NCBI GenBank assembly: GCA_017513085.1
Contig: JAFWDK010000019.1
Location: forward strand, 186,001-250,000
DNA: 64,000 nt
Source of the DNA: Clostridiales bacterium
GTDB taxonomy: Bacteria; Bacillota; Clostridia; Saccharofermentanales; Saccharofermentanaceae
Reading direction: 5' to 3'
The notes under the pieces were generated by a model. That model worked only from the letters and a program-made list of their open reading frames with translations. It made no database searches and was not told the DNA's origin. Below are positions 18,480 to 26,951 of the stretch, piece after piece. The position numbers and the translations under genes are program-made. The first letter of the stretch is position 1; every line of letters starts with the position of its first letter.

Positions 18480-19208
18480 GTGGCTGATAAAGAGAATGTG
18501 TCCAAAGAGCAGAATATTTCTGCTGAGGACCTGAATAAGAAGTATCCGACACCGCGAGGTTTTTCCGGCTGGTTCTGGTATCACTTTTCGATGCGGGCCA
18601 CTAAGATCCTCGTCAAACTCCGCGCCGATGGCAGGGAAAACATTCCAGCTACGAATCCGTATGTTGTTTGTTCCAATCACCAGACCTATGCCGATGGCAT
18701 GTGGATCATGAGTTTTCTTCCGAGAAAACACAGAAAGTATTTCTGTTCTCTCGCCGCCTCAGATCTCGAGACCAACTACGGCGGACTGGGCCGCGCCATG
18801 ATGCATGTAGGCCGCGGCATCGCCGTGGACCGTTTCGGAAACCCGGTACGAGGTCTTATTAAAGCTAAAAAAGAACTGGAGAAGGGCAACCTGATCCTGG
18901 TTCATCCGGAGGGCACCAGAACTCACGATGGCCGTGTTGCCGAGTTTAAGGACGGCGCCGCATACCTTTCCGTCAAAGCGGATGTTCCTCTTCTCCCCAT
19001 CTATATCGAGGGCGGCTATCAGGCCTGGTCCCGCCACATGAAGAGACCTCAGACCTGGGACAAAGTCCATCACAGAAGGAAGCGCATCACGATCCATTTC
19101 GGCAAGCCTTTCATGCCGGACGATTATGACCGCGATGCTCATAAGATGACCGAAGCCATCTACGCATGGATGAAGGAAATGGAAAAGAAAGACGTGAATC
19201 TCCAGTAA
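18480..19208 (+). CDS. plsC: 1-acyl-sn-glycerol-3-phosphate acyltransferase (PlsC family)
   Basis: 242 residues from the GTG at 18480, which sits 8 bases after AAGGGG; the in-frame GTG at 18474 is only 2 bases from that site and so is unlikely. The catalytic HX4D motif appears as 'NHQTYAD', and the glycerol-phosphate binding motif as 'VHPEGTRT'. The enzyme adds the second acyl chain in phosphatidic acid synthesis at the inner face of the membrane. The stop codon lies in the loop of the gene's own terminator. A DAG-kinase-like gene, an ACP and a MarR regulator lie just beyond on the other strand, so this is a small lipid-metabolism neighbourhood. Confidence 0.88.
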   Translation: MADKENVSKEQNISAEDLNKKYPTPRGFSGWFWYHFSMRATKILVKLRADGRENIPATNPYVVCSNHQTYADGMWIMSFLPRKHRKYFCSLAASDLETNYGGLGRAMMHVGRGIAVDRFGNPVRGLIKAKKELEKGNLILVHPEGTRTHDGRVAEFKDGAAYLSVKADVPLLPIYIEGGYQAWSRHMKRPQTWDKVHHRRKRITIHFGKPFMPDDYDRDAHKMTEAIYAWMKEMEKKDVNLQ

Positions 19209-19223
19209 TGGAGATTCTTTTTT
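19196..19223 (+). terminator. plsC terminator overlapping the stop codon
   Basis: Arms GAATCTCC (19196-19203) and GGAGATTC (19210-19217) with a 6-base loop, then six T. The TAA stop (19206-19208) is inside the loop, so the hairpin is partly coding. Confidence 0.85.
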
Positions 19224-19227
19224 ACAC

Positions 19228-19250
19228 AAAAACAGCCGTGTCACCACGGC
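19228..19250 (-). terminator. Terminator of the diacylglycerol-kinase-like gene
   Basis: Arms GCCGTG (19235-19240) and CACGGC (19245-19250), loop of four, followed on the minus strand by TGTTTTT (19228-19234). It stands back to back with the plsC terminator between convergent genes. Confidence 0.75.
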
Positions 19251-19272
19251 CGGAATCATATGGGAAACAGCA

Positions 19273-20238
19273 TCAGAAATTGGCGAAGCGGATCGCTTTC
19301 GGCACGATCTCATAGCGGACCTTATGACCGAAGAAATCCTCACCGTCATAGTTACCCTGAAGCTGGAAATTACTATCCAAAGAGGAAAAGATACCACTGG
19401 TGGAACGATACATGGTAAAACCGGGCTGCCCGACATGATGTCCCTTCTTATACTTCATCAACTGGGAAAAAGCCTTGGTACGGGACATATGGTCGACCAG
19501 GCAAACATCAAGCACGCCATCGTCGATCTCCGCGGACGGAGCCGGGCAAAAACCGCCTCCATAGTATCGTCCGTTGCAGATGCTGACCAGAGAATAACGG
19601 ACATTCTTCTTCTCGATGATATCACCATTATCCAATTCGATGGAATAGTCCATCTTGTAGCGCCAGCCGGTCAGAAGACAAGACACCGCCGCCATGGAAT
19701 ACGCGTGTTTTCTATAGAACATACTCTTCGGATGCTTCGCCACCATAAGTTTCGCTTTGGCCTGTACCAGCGTATCCAGACCCATCGAAGCAATATTAAG
19801 GCAGTAACGGCTCCAGATCGGAAGATGATTGCCCAGTGCGTCATAGCTGTCGATGCGCAAAAGATCGATCGGACGGATATCCGGATTTTCCAAGTGTTTG
19901 AGGATCATCAGAGGCTTCTTGCAAAACTCCGGCGGATACACGGTTCTGGCAAAATCATTACATGTGCCCAACGGAAGCACGCCCATAGGCGAACTACGGA
20001 AAGCAAGCGCATTGGCCACTTCGTGGACCGTGCCGTCTCCGCCGCAGGCAAAAATGATGCATTCCGAGCCGAATTTTTCGGAAAAAGCAACCGCCAGCCG
20101 TTCCGCATGGTTCTCATAGCGTGTATATTTCACGATGATCTTCGAACGGATATCCTTCGGTAAAGCGTAGAGTGCTTTTTCAAAAGACTTCTTCTTCCTC
20201 TTATGTATGTTTGCGTTGACTATAAAAATGTACTGCAA
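19273..20238 (-). CDS. Diacylglycerol kinase-type lipid kinase (DagK/YegS family)
   Basis: 321 residues, typical for the family. The nucleotide-binding motif 'FACGGDGTVHEVANAL' lies near residue 64, followed by 'PLGTCNDFAR' where DagK-type enzymes have PxGTxNDFAR. These cytosolic enzymes phosphorylate diacylglycerol or related lipids at the membrane and recycle DAG into phosphatidic acid. The gene follows the ACP gene by 23 bp and may share its transcript. The substrate (diacylglycerol, sphingoid or undecaprenol lipid) cannot be set from sequence alone. Confidence 0.88.
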   Translation of the reverse strand: MQYIFIVNANIHKRKKKSFEKALYALPKDIRSKIIVKYTRYENHAERLAVAFSEKFGSECIIFACGGDGTVHEVANALAFRSSPMGVLPLGTCNDFARTVYPPEFCKKPLMILKHLENPDIRPIDLLRIDSYDALGNHLPIWSRYCLNIASMGLDTLVQAKAKLMVAKHPKSMFYRKHAYSMAAVSCLLTGWRYKMDYSIELDNGDIIEKKNVRYSLVSICNGRYYGGGFCPAPSAEIDDGVLDVCLVDHMSRTKAFSQLMKYKKGHHVGQPGFTMYRSTSGIFSSLDSNFQLQGNYDGEDFFGHKVRYEIVPKAIRFANF

Positions 20239-20261
20239 AATATTATCCCCGTATAAAATGC

Positions 20262-20576
20262 TTAATTCTTCGAGTTGCTGATCATCTCGACAACATCGCC
20301 GATGGAACGGACCAGTTCAATGGCCTCATCAGAAATATGGATGTCGTAAAGACTCTCAAGATCGACCACCAGTTCATAAAGCTGCAGGGAATCCAAAGGA
20401 AGGTCTTCAAAAAGCATGGTATCCAAAGAAAAATCTGTCTTTGGCATATCCAAAAGCTTGGAAAGCATGTCCGTAATGGTATCGAAAATGGCTTCCTTGC
20501 CGAAATCAGGTTTCTGTCCGGCAGAAGCGGAGATCAGTTCTCTTCCGTTATTCTCTTTTTTCTTCGAAACCGCCAC
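20262..20576 (-). CDS. Acyl carrier protein-like protein
   Basis: 104 residues starting at a GTG (20574-20576) placed 6 bases after GGAGG; the start is one base beyond the MarR stop. The PP-binding fold is visible in the last 75 residues, with 'LPLDSLQLYELVVDLE' supplying the phosphopantetheine Ser in DSL and the acidic recognition helix. A basic, disordered-looking extension of about 25 residues precedes the domain, which ordinary fatty-acid ACPs lack. Its pairing with a MarR regulator and a lipid kinase suggests a specialised acyl carrier rather than the main AcpP. Partner synthases are not in the window. Confidence 0.82.
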   Translation of the reverse strand: MAVSKKKENNGRELISASAGQKPDFGKEAIFDTITDMLSKLLDMPKTDFSLDTMLFEDLPLDSLQLYELVVDLESLYDIHISDEAIELVRSIGDVVEMISNSKN

Positions 20577-20577
20577 A

Positions 20578-21075
20578 TCACACCTCCGTATCATCACGCA
20601 CGATCTTCTTATAATGCTGACCGTTGCTGTACTTCTTGTACTGCTCTTCCACAAATGCATCGATCTCCGCGACGGTCTTGGTCAGGATCGCCTTCTCCTC
20701 CTCGGAGAGAGGGTCCATGATCCTCTTAACCAGCACGCGGTGAAACTTCGAGTGCATGCGGTAAGCAAGTTTTCCCTGTCTGGTGAGGGAGATACGGACA
20801 ATTCTTCTGTCTTTCGTATCGCGCTGGCGCTCCACATACTCTTTCTTGACCAGGCGGTCGATCGCCACCGTCAAAGTACCCACCGTGATACCAAGAATAT
20901 TGGCTGTCTCAGTCATGGTACGCGCCTCATAAGGACCGATGGCATTCAACGTATGCAGTTCTGCAATCGAAAGATCTGAAAAGTACCCTTTAGAGAGTGC
21001 CATACCCTCTGTCAGAAGCACATTATCGAATATACGGAGTAAGCTCTCCGCAAAATCCTTTTCGTTCGAGTCCAT
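20578..21075 (-). CDS. MarR-family transcriptional regulator
   Basis: 165 residues from the ATG at 21075, preceded by AAAGGGG at 7 bases; the frame extends 9 codons upstream without a good site. A winged helix-turn-helix is visible: 'MTETANILGITVGTLTVAIDRLVKKEYVER' with wing 'DTKDRRIVRISLTRQGK'. The gene is followed directly by the ACP-like gene, an arrangement that recalls FabT, the MarR-type regulator of fatty acid synthesis, but no fab genes follow here. I see no convincing palindromic operator upstream. Role as local lipid-gene regulator is an inference. Confidence 0.85.
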   Translation of the reverse strand: MDSNEKDFAESLLRIFDNVLLTEGMALSKGYFSDLSIAELHTLNAIGPYEARTMTETANILGITVGTLTVAIDRLVKKEYVERQRDTKDRRIVRISLTRQGKLAYRMHSKFHRVLVKRIMDPLSEEEKAILTKTVAEIDAFVEEQYKKYSNGQHYKKIVRDDTEV

Positions 21076-21156
21076 CTTTGTTCCCCTTTCGCCCTCACGC
21101 ATAGCAAAATTCTACACGAATCAGATGTAAAAAACAATAAAATTACCTTGCGAAAA

Positions 21157-21189
21157 GCCGAAAACAGGTATTCATCCGCACTTTTCGGC
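21157..21189 (-). terminator. Possible terminator of the radical-SAM pair
   Basis: Arms GCCGAAAA (21157-21164) and TTTTCGGC (21182-21189) with a 17-base loop; on the minus strand the stem is followed by TTTTCGC. It lies about 40 bp past the DUF2344 stop and just upstream of marR. The large loop makes it a weak candidate; it could instead be a regulatory site for marR. Confidence 0.35.
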
Positions 21190-21226
21190 AAAAATCACAA
21201 TGTATCGAACCGACGTATGCCGGATA

Positions 21227-21973
21227 CTAGGGATTTCTACACACCACTTCCACCTCATCGATGGGAATAATGCGTGGATACGTCCCGGAGAAAAGCCCTG
21301 TCCGGATCACCCTTGTGTTCTCCGCAACCGGCTTACTCATACCACAGTAGGTCTGAAGTGCAGAAAGGATCAGGTCCGGGCGCACGTTTTTCTCGGAACC
21401 GGCCCCGCAGTAAAAATCCACCGCATCCGGATTTCCGTCTGAAGCCTGGGATAGAGAGATCATGAGCGGACGGATATCCGTCTTCTTCAGTTTGCCTTTC
21501 GCCATCTTCTCGACCTCCAAAGACTCCATGGAAAGTGCCCGTTCCATCGCAGCACGGATCCCCGGTGCTTCAAAACGGTATGACGCCGTCGTCACGATCG
21601 ACATGATACTATCCTTCGGTTCCGGGATCGCCTTAGACCTCGCGATCCGGATCCCTTGCGGAAGGTACGTGTTCATCGCGCGGACAAACTCTTCTTCGTC
21701 AAAAGGTCTGTCGAGGGATACGTCGAGATAATCTTTTCTCGTCTCGATCCCGACACCGAGCGGCAGCGCAAAAACCATCTCCGGTCTCGGGTTATAGCCC
21801 TGTGAATACAGGATCGGTAATCCCGCCCGTCTGGCCGCGCGTTCAAAGCAGGTCATCAGGTCGAGGTGTCCGAGAAAGATCGCCGCCCCGTTTCTTTCGA
21901 AGACGCAGCGCTGAACATATGCAGTCTGGTGATCCTGCATCGTCATTTTCTTCTCCAGTTCACTCTGCCGCAT
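21227..21973 (-). CDS. TIGR03936/DUF2344 radical-SAM-linked protein
   Basis: 248 residues. It opens with 'QRCVFERNGAAIFLGHLDLMTCFERAARRAGLPILYSQGYNPRPEMVFALPLGVGIE' in pattern, typical of the DUF2344 family that is always next to, or fused with, TIGR03960 radical-SAM proteins. The ATG at 21973 has GGGAGG 8 bases before it and overlaps the end of the radical-SAM gene by 14 bp, so the two are translationally coupled. The molecular function of the pair is unknown; many Clostridia place it before ribosome or RNA-modification genes (rng, rplU), but here the next gene is unrelated. Confidence 0.88.
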   Translation of the reverse strand: MRQSELEKKMTMQDHQTAYVQRCVFERNGAAIFLGHLDLMTCFERAARRAGLPILYSQGYNPRPEMVFALPLGVGIETRKDYLDVSLDRPFDEEEFVRAMNTYLPQGIRIARSKAIPEPKDSIMSIVTTASYRFEAPGIRAAMERALSMESLEVEKMAKGKLKKTDIRPLMISLSQASDGNPDAVDFYCGAGSEKNVRPDLILSALQTYCGMSKPVAENTRVIRTGLFSGTYPRIIPIDEVEVVCRNP

Positions 21974-23888
21974 AGCTCACGCCTCCCTTCACTTTTTCCT
22001 TGAAGCACTCGCCAACACCGAAACAAGTCACCCCGCAGCCGGAACACTTCTCCCGGCAGGATGGCGTGGTGGTTTCCGCATAGGCCTTATGCCGTTCGGA
22101 AAGCAGGAACTTTTTGGTCACTCCCACGTTGATATGCTCCCAGGGCAAGGTCTCTTCTTCATGATGTTCTCTTGAAAAATCTTCCACGGACAGGCCATGT
22201 CTTTCCAGGATCTCCAGCCATCTCGAAAACTTAAACTGGTCATCCCAGGCATCAAAGATCAGTCCGCTCTTATATCCCTCCAGAAGAACCGGTGCCAGAC
22301 GTCGGTCACCTCTTGCCAGCACGACTTCCCAGACCGAGGAATCAAAGTCATGCCATGCATAGTGGATATTTCGGCTCCGGATATTCTCCTTCAGAAGTTT
22401 CTGTTTACGTATCAATTCTTCTTTCGTATCCTGCTTCTCCCACTGGAAAGGCGTGAACGGTTTCGGAATAAAAAGCGACGTGGAGACCGTGATCTCCAAT
22501 TTTCTCATTCTCTGTCCGGTCCTTCTTCCCACATCGTAATAGAGCTGTTCGATCCGCCGTGCCAGATCCGCAATACCAAGCACATCTTCGTCCGTCTCCG
22601 TCGGAAGTCCCAGCATAAAGTAAAGTTTCACCGTACTCCAGCCTCCTTCAAAAGCCAGTTCCAGCGCCGAGAAGATATTCTCCTCCCGGATATTCTTATT
22701 AATGACATCACGAAGCCGCTGCGTGCCCGCCTCCGGAGCAAACGTCAGGCCGCTTTTTCTCGTGCTCTGCACCTTCTCCATAAGATCCAGAGAGAAAGAA
22801 TCCAGACGCAAAGAAGGAAGCGAAAGACTGGTGTGATGTCCCTCAAATGTCTCCAGGAGATCTGTCGCCAGTTTCGGGAATTCCGTGTAGTCGCTGGTAG
22901 AAAGCGACAACAGCCCCATCTCATCGTAGCCCGTATTTTTCTCCAGCTCCATTCCCTGCCGGCAAAGCACTTCTTCGGATTTTTCTCTTACCGGTCGGTA
23001 AATGAATCCGGCCTGGCAGAAACGGCATCCTCGGATACATCCGCGGAAAACCTCCAGGTACGAGCGGTCATGAACGACACGCATATTCGACACCACAGGA
23101 CTCGTCGGATAAGAAACCGTATCGAGATCTTTTATGATCCGCTTGGTGACCGTTTCCGGGATCCCCTCGCGGTTCGGAGTAACACTCGCGCCATGTTCGC
23201 GCGAATAGGAAACATCGTAAAAACAAGGAACGTAGATGCCTTCGATCTGCGCGCACTGATACAGGAGTTCCTCTTTCGAGATCGGATGGTCTGTTTCTTT
23301 GGAAAGTTTATATTCCCGGATCTTTTCGGAAAGCTCCAGGATCATCTCCTCGCCTTCGCCCATCAGGGCGATATCGAAAAAGTCCGCCATCGGTTCGATG
23401 TTATACGCACACGGACCGCCGCAGCAGATGATCGGATCATCCTCCCCGCGGTCTTTGGCCAGAAGCGGGATCCTGCCAAGATCAAGCATCTGCAGAACAT
23501 TGGTGTAACACATCTCATAGCCGAGCGTAAAACCGAGAATATCGAAGTCGCAAAGCGGCGTCTTCGTCTCCTGCGAGTAAAGCGGAATATTCTTCTCCCT
23601 CAGGATCTTATCCATATCCAGCCACGGGGAAAAAGCGCGCTCGCACGCGACAAAATCACTTTCGTTCAGCACGTGATACAGAATCTGAAGTGCAAGATTA
23701 CTCATGCCTATCTCATAAATATCGGGAAAACAGAACGCGAAGCGGACATAGGAGGTCTTCCCCGTCCTCTCAAGTTCTTCCATCATATCTTCTTTAATGA
23801 CTGCGTTAAATTCACCACCCACATATCTGGCCGGGCTCTCGACCGACATCAGATCTGATTTAGAAAGTGGTACAGGATAATTCTTCAT
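21960..23888 (-). CDS. TIGR03960-family B12-binding-like radical SAM protein
   Basis: About 642 residues. The radical SAM cluster motif CxxxCxxC is 'CIRGCRFCQAG'. The N-terminal half has the Rossmann-like region of this family ('FPDIYEIGMSNLALQILYHVLN', 'CCGGPCAYNIEPMADFFD'), and the C-terminus has a Cys-rich tail 'CREKCSGCGVTCFGVGEC', which could hold another cluster. The start is uncertain: ATG at 23888 matches the family start but its AAGGAGAG lies about 13 bases away; ATG at 23924 is also in frame. The function is not established. It is co-transcribed with the DUF2344 gene. Confidence 0.87.
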   Translation of the reverse strand: MKNYPVPLSKSDLMSVESPARYVGGEFNAVIKEDMMEELERTGKTSYVRFAFCFPDIYEIGMSNLALQILYHVLNESDFVACERAFSPWLDMDKILREKNIPLYSQETKTPLCDFDILGFTLGYEMCYTNVLQMLDLGRIPLLAKDRGEDDPIICCGGPCAYNIEPMADFFDIALMGEGEEMILELSEKIREYKLSKETDHPISKEELLYQCAQIEGIYVPCFYDVSYSREHGASVTPNREGIPETVTKRIIKDLDTVSYPTSPVVSNMRVVHDRSYLEVFRGCIRGCRFCQAGFIYRPVREKSEEVLCRQGMELEKNTGYDEMGLLSLSTSDYTEFPKLATDLLETFEGHHTSLSLPSLRLDSFSLDLMEKVQSTRKSGLTFAPEAGTQRLRDVINKNIREENIFSALELAFEGGWSTVKLYFMLGLPTETDEDVLGIADLARRIEQLYYDVGRRTGQRMRKLEITVSTSLFIPKPFTPFQWEKQDTKEELIRKQKLLKENIRSRNIHYAWHDFDSSVWEVVLARGDRRLAPVLLEGYKSGLIFDAWDDQFKFSRWLEILERHGLSVEDFSREHHEEETLPWEHINVGVTKKFLLSERHKAYAETTTPSCREKCSGCGVTCFGVGECFKEKVKGGVSYAAE

Positions 23889-23990
23889 GTCGGATCTATA
23901 TCTCTCCTTGAAGCGGTTTTCCATTATTTTACAGCAAAAATGGCATCTTGTCCTTACGTCTCCCGCCTGACTTGCCAAGAGCTACCGGGC

Positions 23991-24037
23991 AAAAATGAAA
24001 AAGGAAGCCGCCTCTTTGTTGTCGAGGCAGCTTCCTT
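23991..24037 (-). terminator. pgi terminator
   Basis: Long imperfect hairpin with arms AAGGAAGC-C-GCCTC (24001-24014) and GAGGC-A-GCTTCCTT (24024-24037), 9-base loop and one mismatch, followed on the minus strand by TTTTTCATTTTT. Confidence 0.85.
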
Positions 24038-24086
24038 CTCACTCACATCATTTTATTCAGTTTAAAGGAAAGGCGGAAAAGCCGAA

Positions 24087-25433
24087 TCACTTATTCTTCA
24101 GTCTCTTCTCCAAAGCTTTCTTCTCCGCTTCATAACCCGGCTTGCCGAGAAGAGCGAACATGTTCTTCTTGTAAGCTTCTACGCCAGGCTGGTTGAACGG
24201 ATTAACAGCATTCAGATATCCGGAAATGCCGCATGCCTTCTCGAAGAAGTAGATCAGCTGACCGAGCCAGTATTCGTTGAGCTCCGGTACATGGATGATC
24301 ATGTTTGGAACTTTACCGTCAACATGAGCAAGAACCGTACCCTGCATAGCCTTCAGGTTAACATCGTTCATGTCCATGCCTGCCAGGAAGTTCAAGCCAT
24401 CGAGGTTCTCTTTGTCGCTCGGGATAATGAAAGAACGGCGTGCCTTATCGATCTGTACGACAGTCTCGAAAAGCATTCTCTTACCATCCTGGATGTACTG
24501 ACCCATGGAGTGCAGGTCGGTCGTGTTATCTACGCCTGCCGGGAAGATGCCCTTGCCGTCCTTACCTTCGGACTCACCATAGAGCTGCTTCCACCATTCA
24601 GTCATGTAATGGAAAGAAGGCTCGTAGTTTACCATTACTTCTGTGTTGTAACCACGACGAAGCAGGCAGTTTCTGGCGATAGCGTACTTGTAGCACTCAT
24701 TCTCCATGCCGACCTTCTTATAGTCACGGCTTGCATCTCTTGCACCGGTCATGATTTGACGGATGTCGATGCCGGCAACCGCGATCGGGAGAAGACCAAC
24801 AGCTGTCAGTACAGAGAAACGTCCTCCGACGTCATCCGGAACTACGAATGTCTCATAGCCTTCATTCTTAGCAAGAGTCTTCAGGGCTCCGCGCTCCTTA
24901 TCCGTTGTCGCATAGATACGGGCTCTGGCTTCCTCTTTACCGTACTTCTCTTCCATATACGCACGGATGATACGGAAAGCGATCGCCGGCTCAGTAGTCG
25001 TACCGGACTTAGAGATCACGTTTACAGATACTCTCTTGCCCTCAAGAAGATCCATCAAGTCAGCAAGATATGTTGCGCTGATGGAGTTTCCGCAGAAGAT
25101 GATCTGCGGAGCTTTTCTGACTTTCTTATTTGCCATATTTGCAAAAGAATGGGAAAGAAGCTCGATTGCAGCTCTTGCGCCAAGGTAGGATCCGCCGATA
25201 CCGATCACCAGAAGTACATCGGAATCCTTACGGATACGTGTCGCAGCCTGACGGATACGGATGAATTCGTTCTTGTCATACTTGCTCGGCAGTTCCAGCC
25301 AGCCAAGGAAATCACTTCCCGGGCCGTTCTTCTTGTGAAGCATGTTGTGGGCCAACTCCACCTGCGGCAGCATCTTCTCCATCTCATTTTCGTTAATGAA
25401 AGACATCAGATTGGATGTATCAACACTAATCAT
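24087..25433 (-). CDS. pgi: Glucose-6-phosphate isomerase
   Basis: 448 residues, the typical Firmicute length. Sugar-phosphate isomerase signatures are '[18 protein letters not shown]', '[16 protein letters not shown]', '[16 protein letters not shown]' and '[19 protein letters not shown]', with the catalytic Glu and Lys in these blocks. It interconverts glucose-6-phosphate and fructose-6-phosphate in the cytoplasm. The ATG at 25433 has GGAG 7 bases upstream; a longer frame of 17 codons has no ribosome site. It is flanked by its own promoter and terminator, so it is probably a single-gene unit. Confidence 0.96.
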   Translation of the reverse strand: MISVDTSNLMSFINENEMEKMLPQVELAHNMLHKKNGPGSDFLGWLELPSKYDKNEFIRIRQAATRIRKDSDVLLVIGIGGSYLGARAAIELLSHSFANMANKKVRKAPQIIFCGNSISATYLADLMDLLEGKRVSVNVISKSGTTTEPAIAFRIIRAYMEEKYGKEEARARIYATTDKERGALKTLAKNEGYETFVVPDDVGGRFSVLTAVGLLPIAVAGIDIRQIMTGARDASRDYKKVGMENECYKYAIARNCLLRRGYNTEVMVNYEPSFHYMTEWWKQLYGESEGKDGKGIFPAGVDNTTDLHSMGQYIQDGKRMLFETVVQIDKARRSFIIPSDKENLDGLNFLAGMDMNDVNLKAMQGTVLAHVDGKVPNMIIHVPELNEYWLGQLIYFFEKACGISGYLNAVNPFNQPGVEAYKKNMFALLGKPGYEAEKKALEKRLKNK

Positions 25434-25486
25434 AAAAAATCTCCTCAATCTGTTTATGAATATTTGGCACGTTAAGCACCGCAATT

Positions 25487-25513
25487 AGTATACCACGAAT
25501 AATTAAAAAACAA
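25487..25513 (-). promoter_or_regulatory. Probable pgi promoter
   Basis: TATACT (25487-25492) with TTGTTT (25508-25513) upstream at 15-bp spacing on the minus strand. The -10 is good, the -35 and spacing are weaker. Transcript start near 25480, about 47 bases before the ATG. Confidence 0.45.
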
Positions 25514-25673
25514 TGGATAAGTTCGAATAAAATCCATCAGAATTCATTAAGGATATCATGCACGCAACGTTTTTTGCGACTTTGTCAAAAAAATTGAACG
25601 TTTGAGCCGGTCTTCGAAACCGATGTCGATTCACGTATTTCAGCCTCGGACGCAAAAGCACAGAAAATTTACA

Positions 25674-26225
25674 TTATTTCTCTTCTGAAATCAGTCGGAT
25701 GATCTCCAGATACATTTCGGCCGGCTCACTCTTCCATCTCTTGCACGTGCGTTCTGCCGCCGCTTCTGACGGCGCATTCCAGTGAAGGGAGAATGTTGTT
25801 GCGTCATTTTCCACAAGACGAAGATCCACATCCCATGTTCCTTCCCCGTTCGGCGCATATTCGGCCTGGACACTTTTCTCTTCGGAAGCCTCATGACGCC
25901 AGGACTTGGAGGCCGAACTCAGATAGGCACGGATGCCTGTCGGAACCGATGGAAGCAATCGATTGAGGATCGCTTTGCCCTCCGGCGTAATATCGCAGGA
26001 CAGGATCGGTCTTCCGGACGCATCTTTTCGGGATTCATTCTTTCTCACCGACTCCGTCATGAGACGGGCATCCAGCAGTTCTTTTTTCGCCTGGGAAAAG
26101 AGAAAATAATCTACATAGAGCGACTCCAGCGCACAGTCGGTCAGCTTGGCTGACGGGATACTGTCGACCTTGGAAAGAATAAAAAGAATAATGATCTTCG
26201 CATTTGGCAGATCCGTATTGGCCAT
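25674..26225 (-). CDS. DUF4364 family protein (winged-helix-like)
   Basis: 183 residues. The N-terminal 90 residues ('NAKIIILFILSKVDSIPSAKLTDCALE...DYFLFSQAKKELLDARLM...ITPEGKAILNRLLP') match the plan of the Clostridial DUF4364 family, which resembles a winged helix. The remaining half is a beta-rich ligand-binding-like part. GAAGGAG lies 7 bases before the ATG. DUF4364 proteins are thought to be transcription regulators, but no target or function is established. It appears to be a single-gene unit with its own -10 element. Confidence 0.75.
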   Translation of the reverse strand: MANTDLPNAKIIILFILSKVDSIPSAKLTDCALESLYVDYFLFSQAKKELLDARLMTESVRKNESRKDASGRPILSCDITPEGKAILNRLLPSVPTGIRAYLSSASKSWRHEASEEKSVQAEYAPNGEGTWDVDLRLVENDATTFSLHWNAPSEAAAERTCKRWKSEPAEMYLEIIRLISEEK

Positions 26226-26255
26226 GTGATCGCTCCTTCAAACGTAGTACGGTCT

Positions 26256-26284
26256 ATTATACGACAAGCCGATGCATCTTGAAA
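26256..26284 (-). promoter_or_regulatory. Promoter of the DUF4364 gene
   Basis: Perfect TATAAT (26256-26261) with TTTCAA (26279-26284) at 17 bp. The -35 matches only half the consensus. Start of transcription near 26249, 24 bases before the ATG. Confidence 0.45.
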
Positions 26285-26327
26285 GACGCGGTGGACTTAA
26301 GAAAAACGATCCACGCTAACTGTTGCT

Positions 26328-26942
26328 TCATACGATCAACCATCCTTTTTCCACTGCTCGGTCGAGGTTCTTCTCGATCCACGCGTACACTTCCGGCATA
26401 AATTCCTTAATGATATGCGCGCGCTCCTCCACCTGCGATCTGACCGCGCCACCGTCACGCCATGTGTGGCCTTCCGTCAACGTGTTATGCAGAAGCGGCT
26501 GGCATCGGTCCAGGCAAGCTGCATATTTGGAATCGGTCGTTTCCATCGCATCGAATTCTTCCCACAACGCCCGAAGTTCCGCGCCCTGTTCCGGCGGAAG
26601 CTGTGCATAAAGCTTGTCGGCCGCGGCCGCTTCACGAGCTGCTTTACTGGCATTGCCTTCCACATCGTAAGCAAAAGTATCGCCGGCATAGATCTCGATG
26701 AGATCATGTACCACCAGCATCTTGATCGCACGTTCCACATTCGGTTCCTCGACGCAATACTCTTTAAAAAGCAACGCCATGACGGCGATGTGCCAGGAGT
26801 GTTCCGCGTCATTTTCGTGCCGCACGCCGGAGATCAGCATCGTCCTACGGTATATCTCCGTCATCTTATCGATCTCGGCCGTAAACTTCAACTGCTGATC
26901 CAGTCTCTTATTTCCCGAACTCAAAAAATCTTCAATGCCCAT
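26328..26942 (-). CDS. HD-domain phosphohydrolase (YfbR-like)
   Basis: 204 residues. The HD metal ligands can be traced: His in 'RHENDAEHSWH', His-Asp in 'MLVVHDLIEIYAGDTFAYD' and a later Asp in 'CLDRCQP'. This order (H...HD...D) is that of the HD_3 group including 5'-deoxynucleotidase YfbR. GAGGTGG lies 5 bases before the ATG. It starts 9 bp after the histidine kinase stop and is probably transcribed with the two-component system, though no functional link is clear. The substrate is not known; a nucleotide monophosphate is the family expectation. Confidence 0.82.
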   Translation of the reverse strand: MGIEDFLSSGNKRLDQQLKFTAEIDKMTEIYRRTMLISGVRHENDAEHSWHIAVMALLFKEYCVEEPNVERAIKMLVVHDLIEIYAGDTFAYDVEGNASKAAREAAAADKLYAQLPPEQGAELRALWEEFDAMETTDSKYAACLDRCQPLLHNTLTEGHTWRDGGAVRSQVEERAHIIKEFMPEVYAWIEKNLDRAVEKGWLIV

Positions 26943-26951
26943 CTTTCCACC

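Noticed and set aside
22197..23858. A 553-residue plus-strand frame opposite the radical-SAM gene
   Set aside because: Its translation is rich in Arg, His, Leu and Gln with no family motif, as expected for the complement of a real gene, while the minus strand has clear radical-SAM motifs.
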